Positions 22,751 to 34,044 of a stretch of DNA of 64,000 nucleotides are shown piece after piece. Position 1 is the stretch's first letter, and each line of letters opens with the position of its first letter. This stretch comes from Scilla litardierei (Eukaryota > Streptophyta > Magnoliopsida > Asparagales > Asparagaceae), in the NCBI GenBank assembly GCA_030789695.1, contig CM061141.1, positions 192,769,689 through 192,833,688 on the forward strand. Direction: 5' to 3'. Made by a program: the position numbers and the translations under genes. The notes beneath the pieces were generated by a model, which was not told the DNA's origin, did not search any database, and worked only from the letters and a program-made list of their open reading frames with translations.

Positions 22751-22960
22751 ATCTCCCCTTTTGGTGATGACAAACCCATAAAAGATTTGAGCAATAGATG
22801 GGTGTGTGAAGTGTGTTGAAGGTGTAATGATATATGATGTATGGATGAGTCATTCAAGCATTACAAAGCATGCACAAAAAATAGTAAATAAAAAAGCAAG
22901 CTCCCCCTTCTCTCAATCTCCCCCTTCAACATTATTTTCATGCTCCCCCTTCAACAAATA
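22751..22960 (-). other. Polypurine tract cluster
   Basis: Next to the 3' LTR, ATCTCCCCTTTTGG reads on the minus strand as CCAAAAGGGGAGAT, the primary plus-strand primer. Three further GAAGGGGGAG tracts lie at 22901-22910, 22918-22927 and 22943-22952. Repeated polypurine tracts upstream of the 3' LTR are a known Sirevirus feature. Confidence 0.7.
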
Positions 22961-24023
22961 ATACCGACATCAAATCTGTCAATGTCAAAATTTTCTTTTC
23001 TTTCTCCACCTTTGTAATCACCAAAAGTGGATTAATGAAGTCACAAAAATATTCCATGAAAAAAAAACCATTATTAAATGTAGCGTGCAATTTGCATGAG
23101 TTTTCCAAAGAATAGACAATTCAAGCTCATAGAATTTCATAACAAGACTTCTCCACCATTGTGTAAGTGTAGTGATATAGACAATAAAGTACAAGAGGAG
23201 ATTCAATTTCAGAAAATCAACCAAATCAATCCACATTTTCCAATTTTTCATGAATATCACTAGGATTGATTTTTCACACCTCATCAAAGATGAGTTCAAG
23301 TTACCAAACCCCAAAACATGACCTAAAAGGACTTTTAAATGTGGGATGTGATTACTTGACGAGTTATATACACCAACGCTAATGATTACCCATGTAGCAC
23401 AAGTTGGATACTCGTGGGTTGTGTATTAGCCATGAAGTGTATCCATTTTTCATACGGAGCAATATATGTTTTTAACTCTTTTGTGCTCAATTTTAATTCA
23501 TGGCTAAACACTTCATATCCCTTAGAAAATTCAGAATTTAATCATTCCTACATTCACTTTCCATTATTCTTCAAAATAATCTCCAAAAGCACTAAAAAGT
23601 CAATTATCGTGAAATTGCAATGTAGGTGTAGAAGTCAAATTTGAAATTCATGAGAAATGTCATGGCTACTATTAGATAACAACATGTTCATGTAGCTACA
23701 ACAATAATGAATTGACTTCTACAAGGGATAGATTAGAGAACATTCAATAATACCGCTTATAGAAATTCATAAGAGGATATTCAATACGCATAATTTTTTT
23801 TACTTTTGTTTTTTTTCATTTTTTTTCAGAAATAAAAACATTAAGAATCATGCAAGCAAGCACACTAAACAAAATAAAAACAAGCACACAAAAACAATCT
23901 ATGAAGGTACACAATGAAATACAAAGAGGGATAAGGATTATACCTTCTTGTCGCTATTTGACTAAGGAGCTAGAAATAGAATGCAAATTTAAAAATTTGC
24001 TCCTCGCCAACCCTCCATCACAC
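22961..24023 (-). other. Noncoding internal region of the gag-only Sirevirus-like element
   Basis: AT-rich with scattered stops. No trace of integrase, reverse transcriptase or RNase H motifs in any frame I examined. It occupies the place where pol would lie. Confidence 0.6.
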
Positions 24024-25894
24024 CTACATGAAAGGTGTTAAGTGTGACCTTGGAATCCAACAAGGTCCACTAGTGTTAGCCAATATTGTTTTGGGAACCC
24101 ACACTTGTTTAAACTTGATATTTGTGTTCCTAAATTTACAATAATATGATGTGTGGCCTACACTATCACAAGTAAAGCACTTAGCATATATGTTCCTTGC
24201 AATAGAGGGTGCATTGTGAAATTTCTTGAATTTTGGCTTTTCAACATTTTTCAAAACAAATCCAAGTCCTCTTCTATTATTGCCATATAATTGATTCTCT
24301 AAAATATTATCCAACGATTGTTTTCCTATAGAGAATTTCTTAATGGCCAATTCAAGATGAGAGACTTTGATTTTTAATTGTTTATTTTCTTCCACAAGCA
24401 TCGTGCATTTACTTATAAAGGCCCTCTTGTTTTCCTCTTCCTTCTTTTCGAATTCAATCGTTTTTCTTTTAAAGTCATTATCTAGCATGCAGAATTTATC
24501 CTTAAGCTCTCTTATTTCATATTCTTTTTCAGCTTTGAGCTTCATTAAATCTTGTTTAAGCGTGCTATTTTGGTTTAATAACGAGGAACAAGAAATACAA
24601 TGAGCATTTTCATAAGAGCTTGCTTTTTCATTCTTCATGATGTCAATAGTAGACTTACTTGCATTAAGTTCAATTTTAAGTTTTTCATTCTCTTTAAACA
24701 CCTTATCATCTCTAACTTGTATGTCATAGTTCTGATTTTGGAGACATTCAATAGTGAACTCATGATCTACTATTTGATTTTGCATTTCTTCACAAATTTT
24801 AAGAAGTTATGCTTTGCTACCTGATGGTGTCTCATCTTGGATGCCCATCAAAGCCATGCAAGAATGGGCTTCATGTTCCTCATCGCTTTCAGCTTCGATA
24901 TCCATATCCCATGTTAATACCTTCGCTTTCCTTTTCCTTTAGCGAGCTGAGCAGTCTCATTTGGGCAATCCTTCATCAGATGTCCTCTTGCCCTGCATTT
25001 AAAACATTGCATTCTATCAGTAGATTTCTGATCATTAAATTGCTTGGAAGAATTATTAAAGTTAGAACGATTAAACCTGGGTGCCATTTCATTTCTCCCA
25101 TGCTTGGTCTTGATGAACTTTCTGAAGTTTCTCACCATTAGAGCTATGTCGTCATCATCATCCTCTTCTTCGCTAGCTTGCAAGGCAAGGGGCTTTATGG
25201 CTTTCTCTTTCTCCTTAGGTTTCTCTCTTGCTTCAACATTGTGCAGTTCCAACTCATGGGACATCAAATTACCAATAAGGTCCTCCACCTTCAATTGAGA
25301 CAATACCTTTGCTTCCTGGATGGCGGTGACCTTTGGTCTGAAAGATCTTGGCAATGCTCTTAGGATCTTCCTCACTTGATCGAGGCTATCATATGGCTTT
25401 CCAAGCGAGCTAGACTTGTAGACTATGTCGGTGAACCTCGCATACATCTCTGATATGCTCTCTGATCGTAGCATGCGAAATCCCTCTAACTCTGCACTCA
25501 AAAGAGACAGTCTAGACTCCTTTACCTGTGACGTTCCCGCGTGCATCACCTCCAAAGTATGCCATATTTCCTGCGCAGTTAAACAATGTGAGATTCTATT
25601 ATATTCAGATTTATCAAGTGCACAAATGAGAGCATTCATAGCTTTAGCATTCAAAGAATAAGATTTCCAATCATTATCATCCCATTTGTCATTTGGTTTT
25701 TCAATCTCAACATTTTCTACTTTAATTACAGGCAGTTTATATCCTTTTTCAATTATTTGCCAAGCCATGTAATCCACAGAAATGAGGTAAAGTTTCATCC
25801 GATTTTTCCAATATGCATAATCACCTCCATTAAATCTAGGGGGACGGGAAACCGACTCACCCTCTGCAAAAGCACTATCCATATGGTTATTCAT
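24024..25894 (-). pseudogene. Sirevirus-like Gag, near-complete with one frameshift and one stop
   Basis: I choose the start at 25892-25894 (MNNHMDSAFAEGES) because the ORF upstream of it runs into the primer site. The first about 325 residues are open: RPPRFNGGDYAYWKNRMKLY, RISHCLTAQEIWHTLEVMHA, then a first zinc knuckle CFKCRARGHLMKDC. A frameshift follows near 24930. Coding continues as an acidic linker with TAA near 24806, then a long predicted coiled coil (Lys/Glu-rich, 24785 to about 24330), a second zinc knuckle CFTCDSVGHTSYYC, and a C terminus ending GPCWIPRSHLTPFM. Coiled coil and double knuckle support the Sirevirus call. Without pol, it would rely on another element's enzymes. Confidence 0.8.
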
Positions 25895-25923
25895 GGTCAA
25901 ACCTAGGCTAGATCCTAAAACCG

Positions 25924-25935
25924 GCTCTGATACCA
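25924..25935 (-). other. Primer-binding site (tRNA-iMet type)
   Basis: TGGTATCAGAGC on the minus strand, 2 nt after the 5' LTR end. Confidence 0.9.
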
Positions 25936-27790
25936 CTTGTTGGATCTGAATCCTAGCCTAGAGGGGGGTGAATAGGCTGATAAAAAATTCACGCGCAATC
26001 CACGAGAAATCACACGCAGTTATAGCAGCAGCAGAGTAAATAAAATGCAGACAGAGAGTACACAGCAGATTTACCCTGGTTCGGTCGACCCTTCGACCTA
26101 CGTCCAGCCCCAAAAGTAGATACTAGTATTGAATAGTGCAATAGGTACAAAACCACAAGTTAGAGCACGCTCAGAGCACCCTCTACGTCTCTACACTCGC
26201 CAGACTCTCAATACCCCACACATAGTGTTTTCTCTCACTATCAATCCTAGTAACGCTTTCTACCAGCTAGTCCCAAACTAGCTGGGTCCCACTTGTCTAG
26301 CCCCAACTAGACAAGTCCCAAAATAGTCACAAAAATAGGTAAAGTTTCCCCAACGAAGATCTAACACAACAACTACACAAAATAATAAAGAACAAAGTTT
26401 AGAAGGCTCAGTTCGTGTAGCGGTGATGTCTTCGTCAATCAGCACGGGTCAGATCTCGTCTGACAAGTAGTAGTCTCTTATGTCCCCTCAGCACCTCAAC
26501 GATACGTCAACGAACACCCTTCACAAAAGATTGAAGCTTGCTGATGTCTTTCTGTATTTCGGCCTGTGCTTTGTGCTTTCTCCTCTCTGTTTTTTGTTCC
26601 CTGCAAAAAGGCCAACACCCAATTGATTTTTAAAAAAAAACCTTTCGGCTCACCTGCAGTTTGATTGAAACCAACTTCGGCTCTTTTGGGGTTCTCAAGG
26701 TTGCGGCCTATAATTCAAGAGATGCATACAAGAAACATGAGATCCTGCCAAAAACACAACCTCCGGCTCTTGGAGATTATCAAGGGGTTTATTTAATTGG
26801 CCGGCGGCTTGGGAATTCAATTGGCTGAAGGGATTGAAAATAATGCACACAAATTTTTGCCCACACGTGAAACAACTTTGAAAAATGTTGAATAAAAAAT
26901 TTGTGCCAACGTGATGATGGCTGCTTCTTCGATGTTTTTTTTAAAAAAAGAACAAATCCTCAAAACAAATCTTTGATTTAATGTGCCCTGTGAATTTGAT
27001 CATGCGCCCTGTGAATTTGATGAAGAAGCCAAAAAAATGAATGAAGACACTTTCAAAATTCGACAGGCCCTACAATGAACAAAAAAACCATGAGAAAATA
27101 ATTAAGTATAGGTTTAATCACAACCCTCTCTCTCCCAGATATCGTCCACACAGTGAACTTCTCTTGGGGATTTTTTGGCTAGGGCTCTTGGAGATTTTTG
27201 GTTGCCGCGCACAAAAAATATGGTGCACACCAATAAAAACATGCTGCTATCCAATCACAGATCAAAAACCCTGAAAAAAACGTTTTGGCCGTGAGAAATT
27301 TTTTTTTGCAGGAGCACTTAAGATTTTTTTTTGCAAAAAAGTTTCTGTCCTCCTCTCTTAAAAATCGTTTTAGTGAGAAGAACAAAATGGATGATTAGCC
27401 TGTGCTTGGATTTGTTTGAAGAGGTTAAAGATCATTGGCCTTGGAAAAATATCAAGAGAAAAAAAGTAACTGAAGAAGAAGCCCCTCAATTTTTTGGCGG
27501 CAGTCAAGAACAAAAATGGTCGGCTCCTTTAGAGTTTCGTGGCGATGATAGAGAATTAGGCCTGGGGAGTTTGATTAGCTCTTAGATATTTTTTGGTTGC
27601 AGCATGGTTTGCCCTTGTAGATGATGGGTTTTATAGGGAGATGCTAGGGTGATGCGGTTGTGGGGAATCCTATTTTGAATAGGAGTTAGAGATTTGGTTC
27701 TATCACTTTGCACCACAAATAAGAGATATGATTTGATCAAGTTGGGATTTGATAGCAATTCAAATTGAATATGAAATTGGAAATAAATCC

Positions 27791-30184
27791 TGTCACGACC
27801 CGCTTCCCTGAAATGGAGGCGAGACGTGAAAAGGTCCGCACGAGAGTGGAGCTGTGAAGCCCCAAACCTGATAAGCGTCAATTTAGTAATAGCAGGTCCC
27901 TGTAATCGCAAAAGGAATAACAACAATAATAATAAAGAGGCAGATATGAAATACCAATCCCAAAGTTTGTCCACAAAATATTCAACATCACAGAAGAGCC
28001 ACCAGGCTAACAGAAAAGAGTCTAAGGCCCAGAACAAGGCCAAAAAAAACACAAACATAACAGAGTATCAACTAGGTGCCACACATCGACAATTAAGCAG
28101 CCTAACAAAGAAGCTAAACAAGGACACTAAGACTGATCCCCAGTATCAATGTAGTCCTCGATCAACGCGGGCCCTGACTCAGCGTCAGCGAACACTACGT
28201 CCTCAGCAAGTAACTCAGGCTCGGGCTCTAACATGTGTCACCCAAAAGAGAAAAGGGGCACATGTCAGCAAGTCGAAAAGACTTGTGCAAGGAAACGGGA
28301 ATAAAGGTAAACTAGTAACCTAGCAGTTAAAATATGGTGCATGGCAAGTAAAGTAAGGTGGTAACAAGTAAAGTAAAGGAGAGTACAAGTGGCAAGTGGT
28401 TGTAGTGACATGTAATGTCGAGTAACAAGTACAAGGGATCACTCAACGAGTGCCCTTTGCCCGCAAGCTGGTTTCAAGTTATCAAGTACAAGGGGTCACT
28501 CAACGAGTGCCCTATTGCCCGCAGGCTGTGTTGAGCTCGTCTTCTGGAACACGAGCCAGAAAGTGCAAATGGCATAGGATTGTGCCCACGCAAGGTGGGT
28601 GCCTAGCCGGAACAATAGTACAAGTATGTAGCAAAGCTATGCAATCACGATGAGTATTCAAGCATGCAATGACATGAGCAGTTAATACGCGTACCGTTAA
28701 TTGTATTTAAACGTGACAGGAAAAATGCAATTACATGAACAGATATTCGCGTACCGTTTATTTAAATTAACATGACAGTTAAAATGCAATAGCAGTTAAG
28801 GATGCATGGATGACATGAACATTTAATACGCGTACCGTTAAGGGAAAGTAAACGTGACATACAAGCATGATGAGGGTGACGGACCAAGCTTCGTTGTCAA
28901 GCTAGGTCATTGGCGTCTAAACGGCTATCCTTTCACCGTCTAGTCTCTTTTACGCTAAAGCAAGGTAAATGGCCTAAGACATGGCCCAAATCAAGAGATG
29001 CAAGTTTCACTTGCCTAGCACCGGGGATGACGACCACTTCGTCACACGGATGCTAATCTATGGGGAAATCGCTGTTATGGGGAAACATTCATCAAACAAC
29101 ATGAAATTTTATTAGGGTTTCATAAAAATATAAATAGGTTATGAAAACAACGGTAGATCGATTTCTTACCGAGAGGAGGCGGAAGAAACACTCCGGGGAA
29201 CCCTAGGATCAGATCTGGAAGCAAATGGAGAAGTTTGGGGAAACTAGGGTTTCGGGGGATTTGGGGATTTTGATGGATTTGGTGAGATTTTGGGGGAAGA
29301 TGAGAGGTAGATAGAGTGGATGGATGGTTTGGATGATGGATTTAAGGCTTGGAATGAAGGGATGAAGCTTGGAGGAAGATGGGGGCTCAAGGGGGAAGAT
29401 TTTAGGGTTTTGGGTCGTGTTGGGGAAGAAGAAAACGTTTGGGTTGGGTTTAAATAGGTTGGGCGGGCGGCTGCCCAGAAATTAGGGTTTTAACACAGGT
29501 TAGTCGGTCAAAGAGCAACCACTGACCGATTAGTTTGGCAACTAGTCGGTCGGTCGACCAACGCAGACCGACTAAGTGTAAACAGTAACTCCTGAACGAA
29601 AATAGGATTTAGAATTAGTCGGTCCATGAACAAATACTGACCGACTAGTTTAGCATCTAGTCGGTCGATGAACGTTCTTAGACCGACTACGAGTGAACAG
29701 TATTGATACTAAAATTAGATGATGTGTTAGTCGGTTAAAGAAGCATTGCCGACCGACTAGTTTGCAACCTAGTCGGTCAACCAACGTTCTTAGACCGACT
29801 AACGATAAACAGTAACTCCTGAGAAATTTAGAAAGCTAACTAGTCGGTCCAAGAAGGATTGCCGACCGACTGGATCGTCATCTAGTCGGTCGGTGCCCCT
29901 TCTTATACCGGCTAATGAGCACAAAAAGTTCCGATACGGAGCGCGGGGCCCCGGTATCGATTCCTAAGACTCCTAGGCTGGATCTAATAGTAAGATACGA
30001 CCGTTATGAAGCCCGTCATGAATGACATACTTCGAAATCGACAATCCTAATGAAGAAACTAGAAAATACAACGAATCGATCGAAAATGTAAGCTACGGAG
30101 ACGAAAACCACACAAGAGGAGAAAATCCACCAAAACATATATTATATTATAATAAATCCAGATACATGAAAAGCAGTCGTTACA
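27791..30184 (-). mobile_element. Tekay/Del-like solo LTR with target-site duplication
   Basis: Starts TGTCACGACCCGCTTCC and ends CAGTCGTTACA, 2,394 bp, with AATCC on both sides (27786-27790 and 30185-30189). The uninterrupted target is present in the other Sirevirus LTR near 22500. It is homologous to the LTRs at 55144 and 61733. Absence of any internal region means LTR-LTR recombination has already removed it. A TATA-like CTATTTAAAC (minus) lies at 29448-29457. Confidence 0.9.
29501..29914 (-). promoter_or_regulatory. Four-module inverted-repeat array in the Tekay-like solo LTR
   Basis: Four 74-bp modules start at 29501, 29616, 29728 and 29841. Each is TAGTCGGTC, 14 nt, GACCGACTA, 10 nt, TAGTCGGTC, 14 nt, GACCGACTA, with a few substitutions in the arms. 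All loops are 14 nt and all inner spacers 10 nt. The TATA-like box is about 45 bp to the left, which is downstream on the minus strand. A regulatory role is inferred from position. Confidence 0.75.
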
Positions 30185-30439
30185 AATCCCTAATTGATTT
30201 GACCAAATCTCAAATAGATTCCATCTCTCTCCATATTGACCAAGTCAAATCGCTTTGCGTATAGCACTTTGACCAAGTCCTTTAGCTATGTGGATAGCAA
30301 TTCCTCCACCGGTTGACTAAGTCATCACTTTGAGAATTTACCGCTTTGCTATTCCTGAAACACACTTAGCACACACGTTAAATAGTTCGCACATGTTTTT
30401 CATCATCAAACCAAAGATCCTAGATCGTTGCGTCCAACA

Positions 30440-30859
30440 GATGCCCACTATCGGGGCAGAGTGCCCGGTGAACCCTACCAAGGGTCCAATGCAAGGCGTC
30501 AACTCTTCGGATGATATTTTCATCATCTCCAACATAGTGAAGAAGAGTATGTCGCACGAGCTTTCGGTGTCAACAAGTAACCTTTTCACTGTAATCTCTT
30601 TGATCGAAGCCGTGATGACGACGGCATCATCGTGTAGGAGCTCCACCCCTTCCAGATCCTCATCTGAGTAGGAGATAGGTGGTGTTGAGTACCTATGGCG
30701 CTTTTGCCCCATGGAAACTGTCATTAATCTCACAGCGTAGAAACTTTGGAGAGAGGTTGATAGCTCCGGGTGCAGGGGACCTCCCGTTAACATGTTGGTG
30801 ATCCCGACACTGGGGGATCCTGCAGCAACCTCAGAGGATGTGGTTGGGTGAGTCGGCAT
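30440..30859 (-). pseudogene. Tat-like aspartic protease, N-terminal part, active-site glycine altered
   Basis: The minus strand reads ISYSDEDLEGVELLHDDAVV, then LLVDTESSCDILF and LVGFTGHSAPIVGI, the standard Tat protease pattern. The family has VDxGSSxD around the catalytic aspartate; here glycine is replaced by glutamate (VDTESSCD). The frame then enters the nested Sirevirus LTR at 30439 and resumes at 20643. This protease would have processed the polyprotein. The altered motif and the insertion make it dead. Confidence 0.75.
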
Positions 30860-31640
30860 ACTCGAGTAGTTCGTCGTGAGGGATGTCGACTCGTGTTTTC
30901 TACAGACAAAGCCAAATTGTTAAGGCCAAAATTGACCGGTGCAGTTATCCAGCTGACGGGGACGCCAAGCGCTGAGCTAGAGCCTACTCAACCTTCGAAG
31001 AGGGACCCTCAGTTGGGATAACCGGGGTCGGTTGTTGATGGTAGACGATGGTACGACCGATGATCGACCTAAGAATGATCGTGGGATCGATCGTTCGAGA
31101 TTGAAGAGCTTGATAATGACCTTGGGTGTTGGATTGCGATCTTCAGTCTGCACCACAGAGAGTCGTAGGGGGATCGGATCTGGGTTTCGAACCAAGTACC
31201 CTCCGATGCTTAAGTTAGTAAGGAACTTAATGGAGAGAGGGAGCTTGTTGGAGTAGGGATCGACCCACGGAGGTTCGTCCCTAGACTAACGACACAAGCT
31301 CGAATGTGGAATGGAAAAGTAAGAAGATAGAGTTCTATGTATTAGCACGTGTACCTTGAAGATGGAACCCCTTTACCTTTGTCTATCGATCTATTATAGG
31401 TGGCTTCCTTTGGGTGATGTGTAACCGTCCCTCTTTGATCGGCGCACGATCCTCTCCGGGATTCGAGCTAACGGCTGGCCATTTACTCGGTCCCATTAAC
31501 TCCGTCCCATCAATATCGACGGGAGTTCAACAGTTGGAAAGAACCATTCCTTCAACCAATCTCACGCCGCCCTTGTGTCGCCGGTGGGCCCTGGGCCATT
31601 GCTGCACGGTATTGGGTTGAGATTGGGCCTTAATAATTCT
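30860..31640 (-). other. Tat-like leader and probable 5' LTR remnant
   Basis: No gag is recognisable, so an internal deletion is likely. On the minus strand TACTAACTTAAGCATCGGAG (about 31201-31220) resembles a phrase common near the 3' end of Tat-type LTRs. Further right, the sequence is GC-richer and non-repetitive. LTR edges cannot be set. Confidence 0.45.
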
Positions 31641-34044
31641 GCGCAGTTTTGTGGGACGTACATACGAACTAAACAATACCCATTTATGAAACATACTTAG
31701 TTATCACTCGAATCATGCAAATAATTCATTCATTTTCATATTTAATTCATGTAACTCTTTTTAACTGTTTCGAGAATATATATTGTGGAAAATGAAATCA
31801 ACTATGGAAAAGCATATTGAAAAGGTAATCTACTCAAGAAAATAACTCTAAATCAATCAACTCAAGTTCAAAATAAAATCCATCATATAAATATCAAAGT
31901 GAAGCATATAAGACCGTAAAAAATTCCATATTAGTGTTGGAAGAAAATCAGTCAAGTGTGCGTGGACAAATAGTGCAATCATAGGAAAAACATTTCTAGT
32001 CTAAAAGAGAAAAGATAAAGGGAAAATAAAAACAATCACACAATATGATGCATGAAAACACATAAAAGGAAAATAAGATGAAAAATCGAAAAAGTTACGC
32101 AAAATTTTTGAAAAATCCTAAAAATAAAGTAAAAATACGATTAATGCAACTAGATGGCATGGAAATGCACTCCTCCAAACTTAAACTTCACATTGTCCTC
32201 AATGTGATCATAATGGGAAAATATGAGCAATAACGATAAATATGAGGGGGTGAATGGAATACGTAGACATGAATGACATGAAATCCTAATGCAACTAATG
32301 CACATGCAATGATGGATGAAAGCGGCTTCCCCCAAGCTTAACCAGACAATCCTATTCATTGAATTGATCAATATAATCAGGGCATTGCTCAGTATGATCA
32401 AGTCAAACGAATAAGGAAGTAACTCTTCACTTGAAAGAAATACTAAATAGTGGGTGAGCAAAATGGTGAGACATCGATATAATGTGAAGAAGGCAATCAA
32501 TAATGTAATGGGTTTTGGGGTGTACAAAATTTAGCTTGCCATACTCATAGGGGTGAATTATTAGACTAACTAAGAAAGCAGGAAATCTATAAGGTCCTCT
32601 CGCTGTCGAGAGGATTCGAGATTATTAAAAGCATAAAATTCTACACTATGCCTACACTACTGGATTGATACCACCTGTAGCAAAAGGTAGATCCAGAATG
32701 TTTGTTGGTGCAGGCAACTGCTCCAACTGTTCCTTTCGTGGCTCCGCCAGCTGTGTGTATCCACTAACACCAACGAACTCTAGCGATGCATCCCCTAGAA
32801 TTCCTCCAAGGACACCACATGTACCCTGAAAGGAACAGAATGCATTAGTCCGTTGTGAATGATTTTTTCCCTGAACAAATGTTTTCCAAAGAGGGTCATC
32901 AACATAAATATTTAAAATTAAGAATGGTTGACAACACTTACCTGGAAATAAATCTCTACTCTCAAGTTCCATGTCCACTCTCTCCCAGGTGTCCTCTTCA
33001 AGCTCCTCATGTAACTCCTGATCAATTGTATATGTCACCTCATCATGCGACTCCTCATCATGCTCATCAGGTTCTTTAAGCAGGGACACGTCCAAGCATA
33101 TCTCCGGTCCATAATTATAAGTGTGCTGCAATAGGTATGACGTGTCAAACAGAGCTGAATCAAAATAAATATCAAATGGAATACCGGATTCAGAAATGGA
33201 GTGGGTAAAGAGGTCTCCCTGAGAGGGAGCAGTAAGCTCTGGTTGGTGGTCCTCGGCCGCATCAAATGGTGGAGGTGGCCACGGAAGCTCAACTGAATGT
33301 GGGAAATACTCGGGCTCAATGAGAATATTTGTATCCTCATCGCAAATAGTGTCCTCAATGGTCTGCTCCGGCTCCGCTAGCACGTCCCCTTCAACATATC
33401 CTCTGGTGCTGCTGGATGCTCTAACGCATGTGGCTGGCAGGGGGGAAGTGACGACGACACAAGCTGACTCTGCATTGCTAGGTGTCGCCGCCTTGTCAGA
33501 AGTGGCAATATCGAAATGCATAATACCTCCCCCCAAGTTGAACGTGAATATCCTCCTCAATGGCACCTGCAATAGACACACAATTCATAATAAAATGAAT
33601 GAGCTTGCGTGCAGCTAGATCACCTATTGCGACAGCTAATGAGCCAAAAGATCGAGCTGCGTCCAATAAGCGTTTCAAGGCTACTGCGTAAAATAGATCC
33701 TCGAAGGTTGAAACTTGCATCCTCCTCAAGTGCTCCAATGAAGGTTCATGTAGTCCACCAGTGAAGAAAGAAAATAGCCTGGAACCATCACACCGATAGT
33801 GTGGCTCTATCTACAATATTAATTTGAACCTCTCCAAGGCTTGCACGAAGAACCCTCTATTAATCTGCATGAAATTAGCGACATATATAAAGGATTGTAT
33901 AGACGTTGATCGGGTCATCTTTGGGAGCACCATCACTGCACCAACACCTAATGAAGCAAAATAAATACATGGAGAAGAGAAATAAGTGTCACAAGAAAGA
34001 TAGAAATAAGAGTAATATGGTAGCGGGGAAATAAGAGTAACGCT
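31641..34044 (-). mobile_element. Athila-like remnant (3' noncoding region and an unknown ORF)
   Basis: On the minus strand, CACATTGAGGACAATGTGAA followed by TTTAAGTTTGGAGGAG (about 32168-32206) and TAAGCTTGGGGGAAG (about 32328-32342) match the purine-rich motifs of the 3' noncoding regions at 13430 and 53040. The left part (31641-32150) is AT-rich and resembles 52440-52760. No LTR or primer site adjoins it, so it appears to be part of an older element into which the LTR at 34045 inserted. Confidence 0.5.
32652..33521 (-). CDS. Unrecognised acidic ORF, about 289 aa, with intron-like segment
   Basis: The first ATG lies at 33519-33521, just downstream of AACTTGGGGGGAGG on the minus strand. The frame is then open to 32652. 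The product is acidic (phrases EEDTWERVDMELESRD, DEESHDEVTYTIDQELHEEL) and has a Pro-rich block (ELPWPPPPFDAAED). No domain is recognised. Between about 32826 and 32941 lies a segment with a good donor (CCAG then GTAAGTG) and acceptor (TTCCTTTCAG), 116 nt, which would change the frame if spliced. It may be an extra ORF of an Athila-like element or a captured host fragment. An upstream open frame at 33738-33496 (FEDLFYAVALKRLLDAARSF) may belong to it. Confidence 0.35.
   Translation of the reverse strand: MHFDIATSDKAATPSNAESACVVVTSPLPATCVRASSSTRGYVEGDVLAEPEQTIEDTICDEDTNILIEPEYFPHSVELPWPPPPFDAAEDHQPELTAPSQGDLFTHSISESGIPFDIYFDSALFDTSYLLQHTYNYGPEICLDVSLLKEPDEHDEESHDEVTYTIDQELHEELEEDTWERVDMELESRDLFPGKCCQPFLILNIYVDDPLWKTFVQGKNHSQRTNAFCSFQGTCGVLGGILGDASLEFVGVSGYTQLAEPRKEQLEQLPAPTNILDLPFATGGINPVV

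Larger units (their letters stand above)
20644..30439 (-). mobile_element. Sirevirus-like Ty1/copia element, gag-only, complete ends
   Basis: Bounded by GATGC at 20639-20643 and at 30440-30444, a clean 5-bp target duplication. On the minus strand: 5' LTR (30439-25938, itself carrying a nested solo LTR), iMet primer site, gag (25894-24024), noncoding stretch with several polypurine tracts, 3' LTR (22750-20644). The internal region is only about 3.2 kb and has no protease, integrase, RT or RNase H. LTRs (about 2.1 kb each once the nested insert is removed) differ by a few percent by eye. Multiple AAGGGGGAG tracts and coiled-coil Gag with two zinc knuckles are Sirevirus features. Confidence 0.8.
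25938..30439 (-). repeat. 5' LTR of the Sirevirus-like element, interrupted
   Basis: Two parts, 25938-27790 and 30190-30439, join to about 2.1 kb and align with the 3' LTR. The gap is a Tekay-type solo LTR. The duplicated AATCC flanks that insert. Right edge GCGTCCAACA, then GATGC. Confidence 0.85.
16750..31640 (-). mobile_element. Decayed Tat-like Ty3/gypsy element, split by a nested insertion
   Basis: On the minus strand the order is LTR/leader-like sequence (about 31640-30860), protease (30859-30440 and 20643-20450), reverse transcriptase, RNase H, a second archaeal-type RNase H, integrase (to about 17029), and a 3' UTR with tandem repeats (16750-16917). The second RNase H and the repeat-bearing 3' UTR are hallmarks of the Tat lineage. 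The element is interrupted at 20644-30439 by a Sirevirus-like insertion with a GATGC duplication. Many stops and frameshifts show it is old. No 3' LTR is recognised on the left. Confidence 0.75.
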
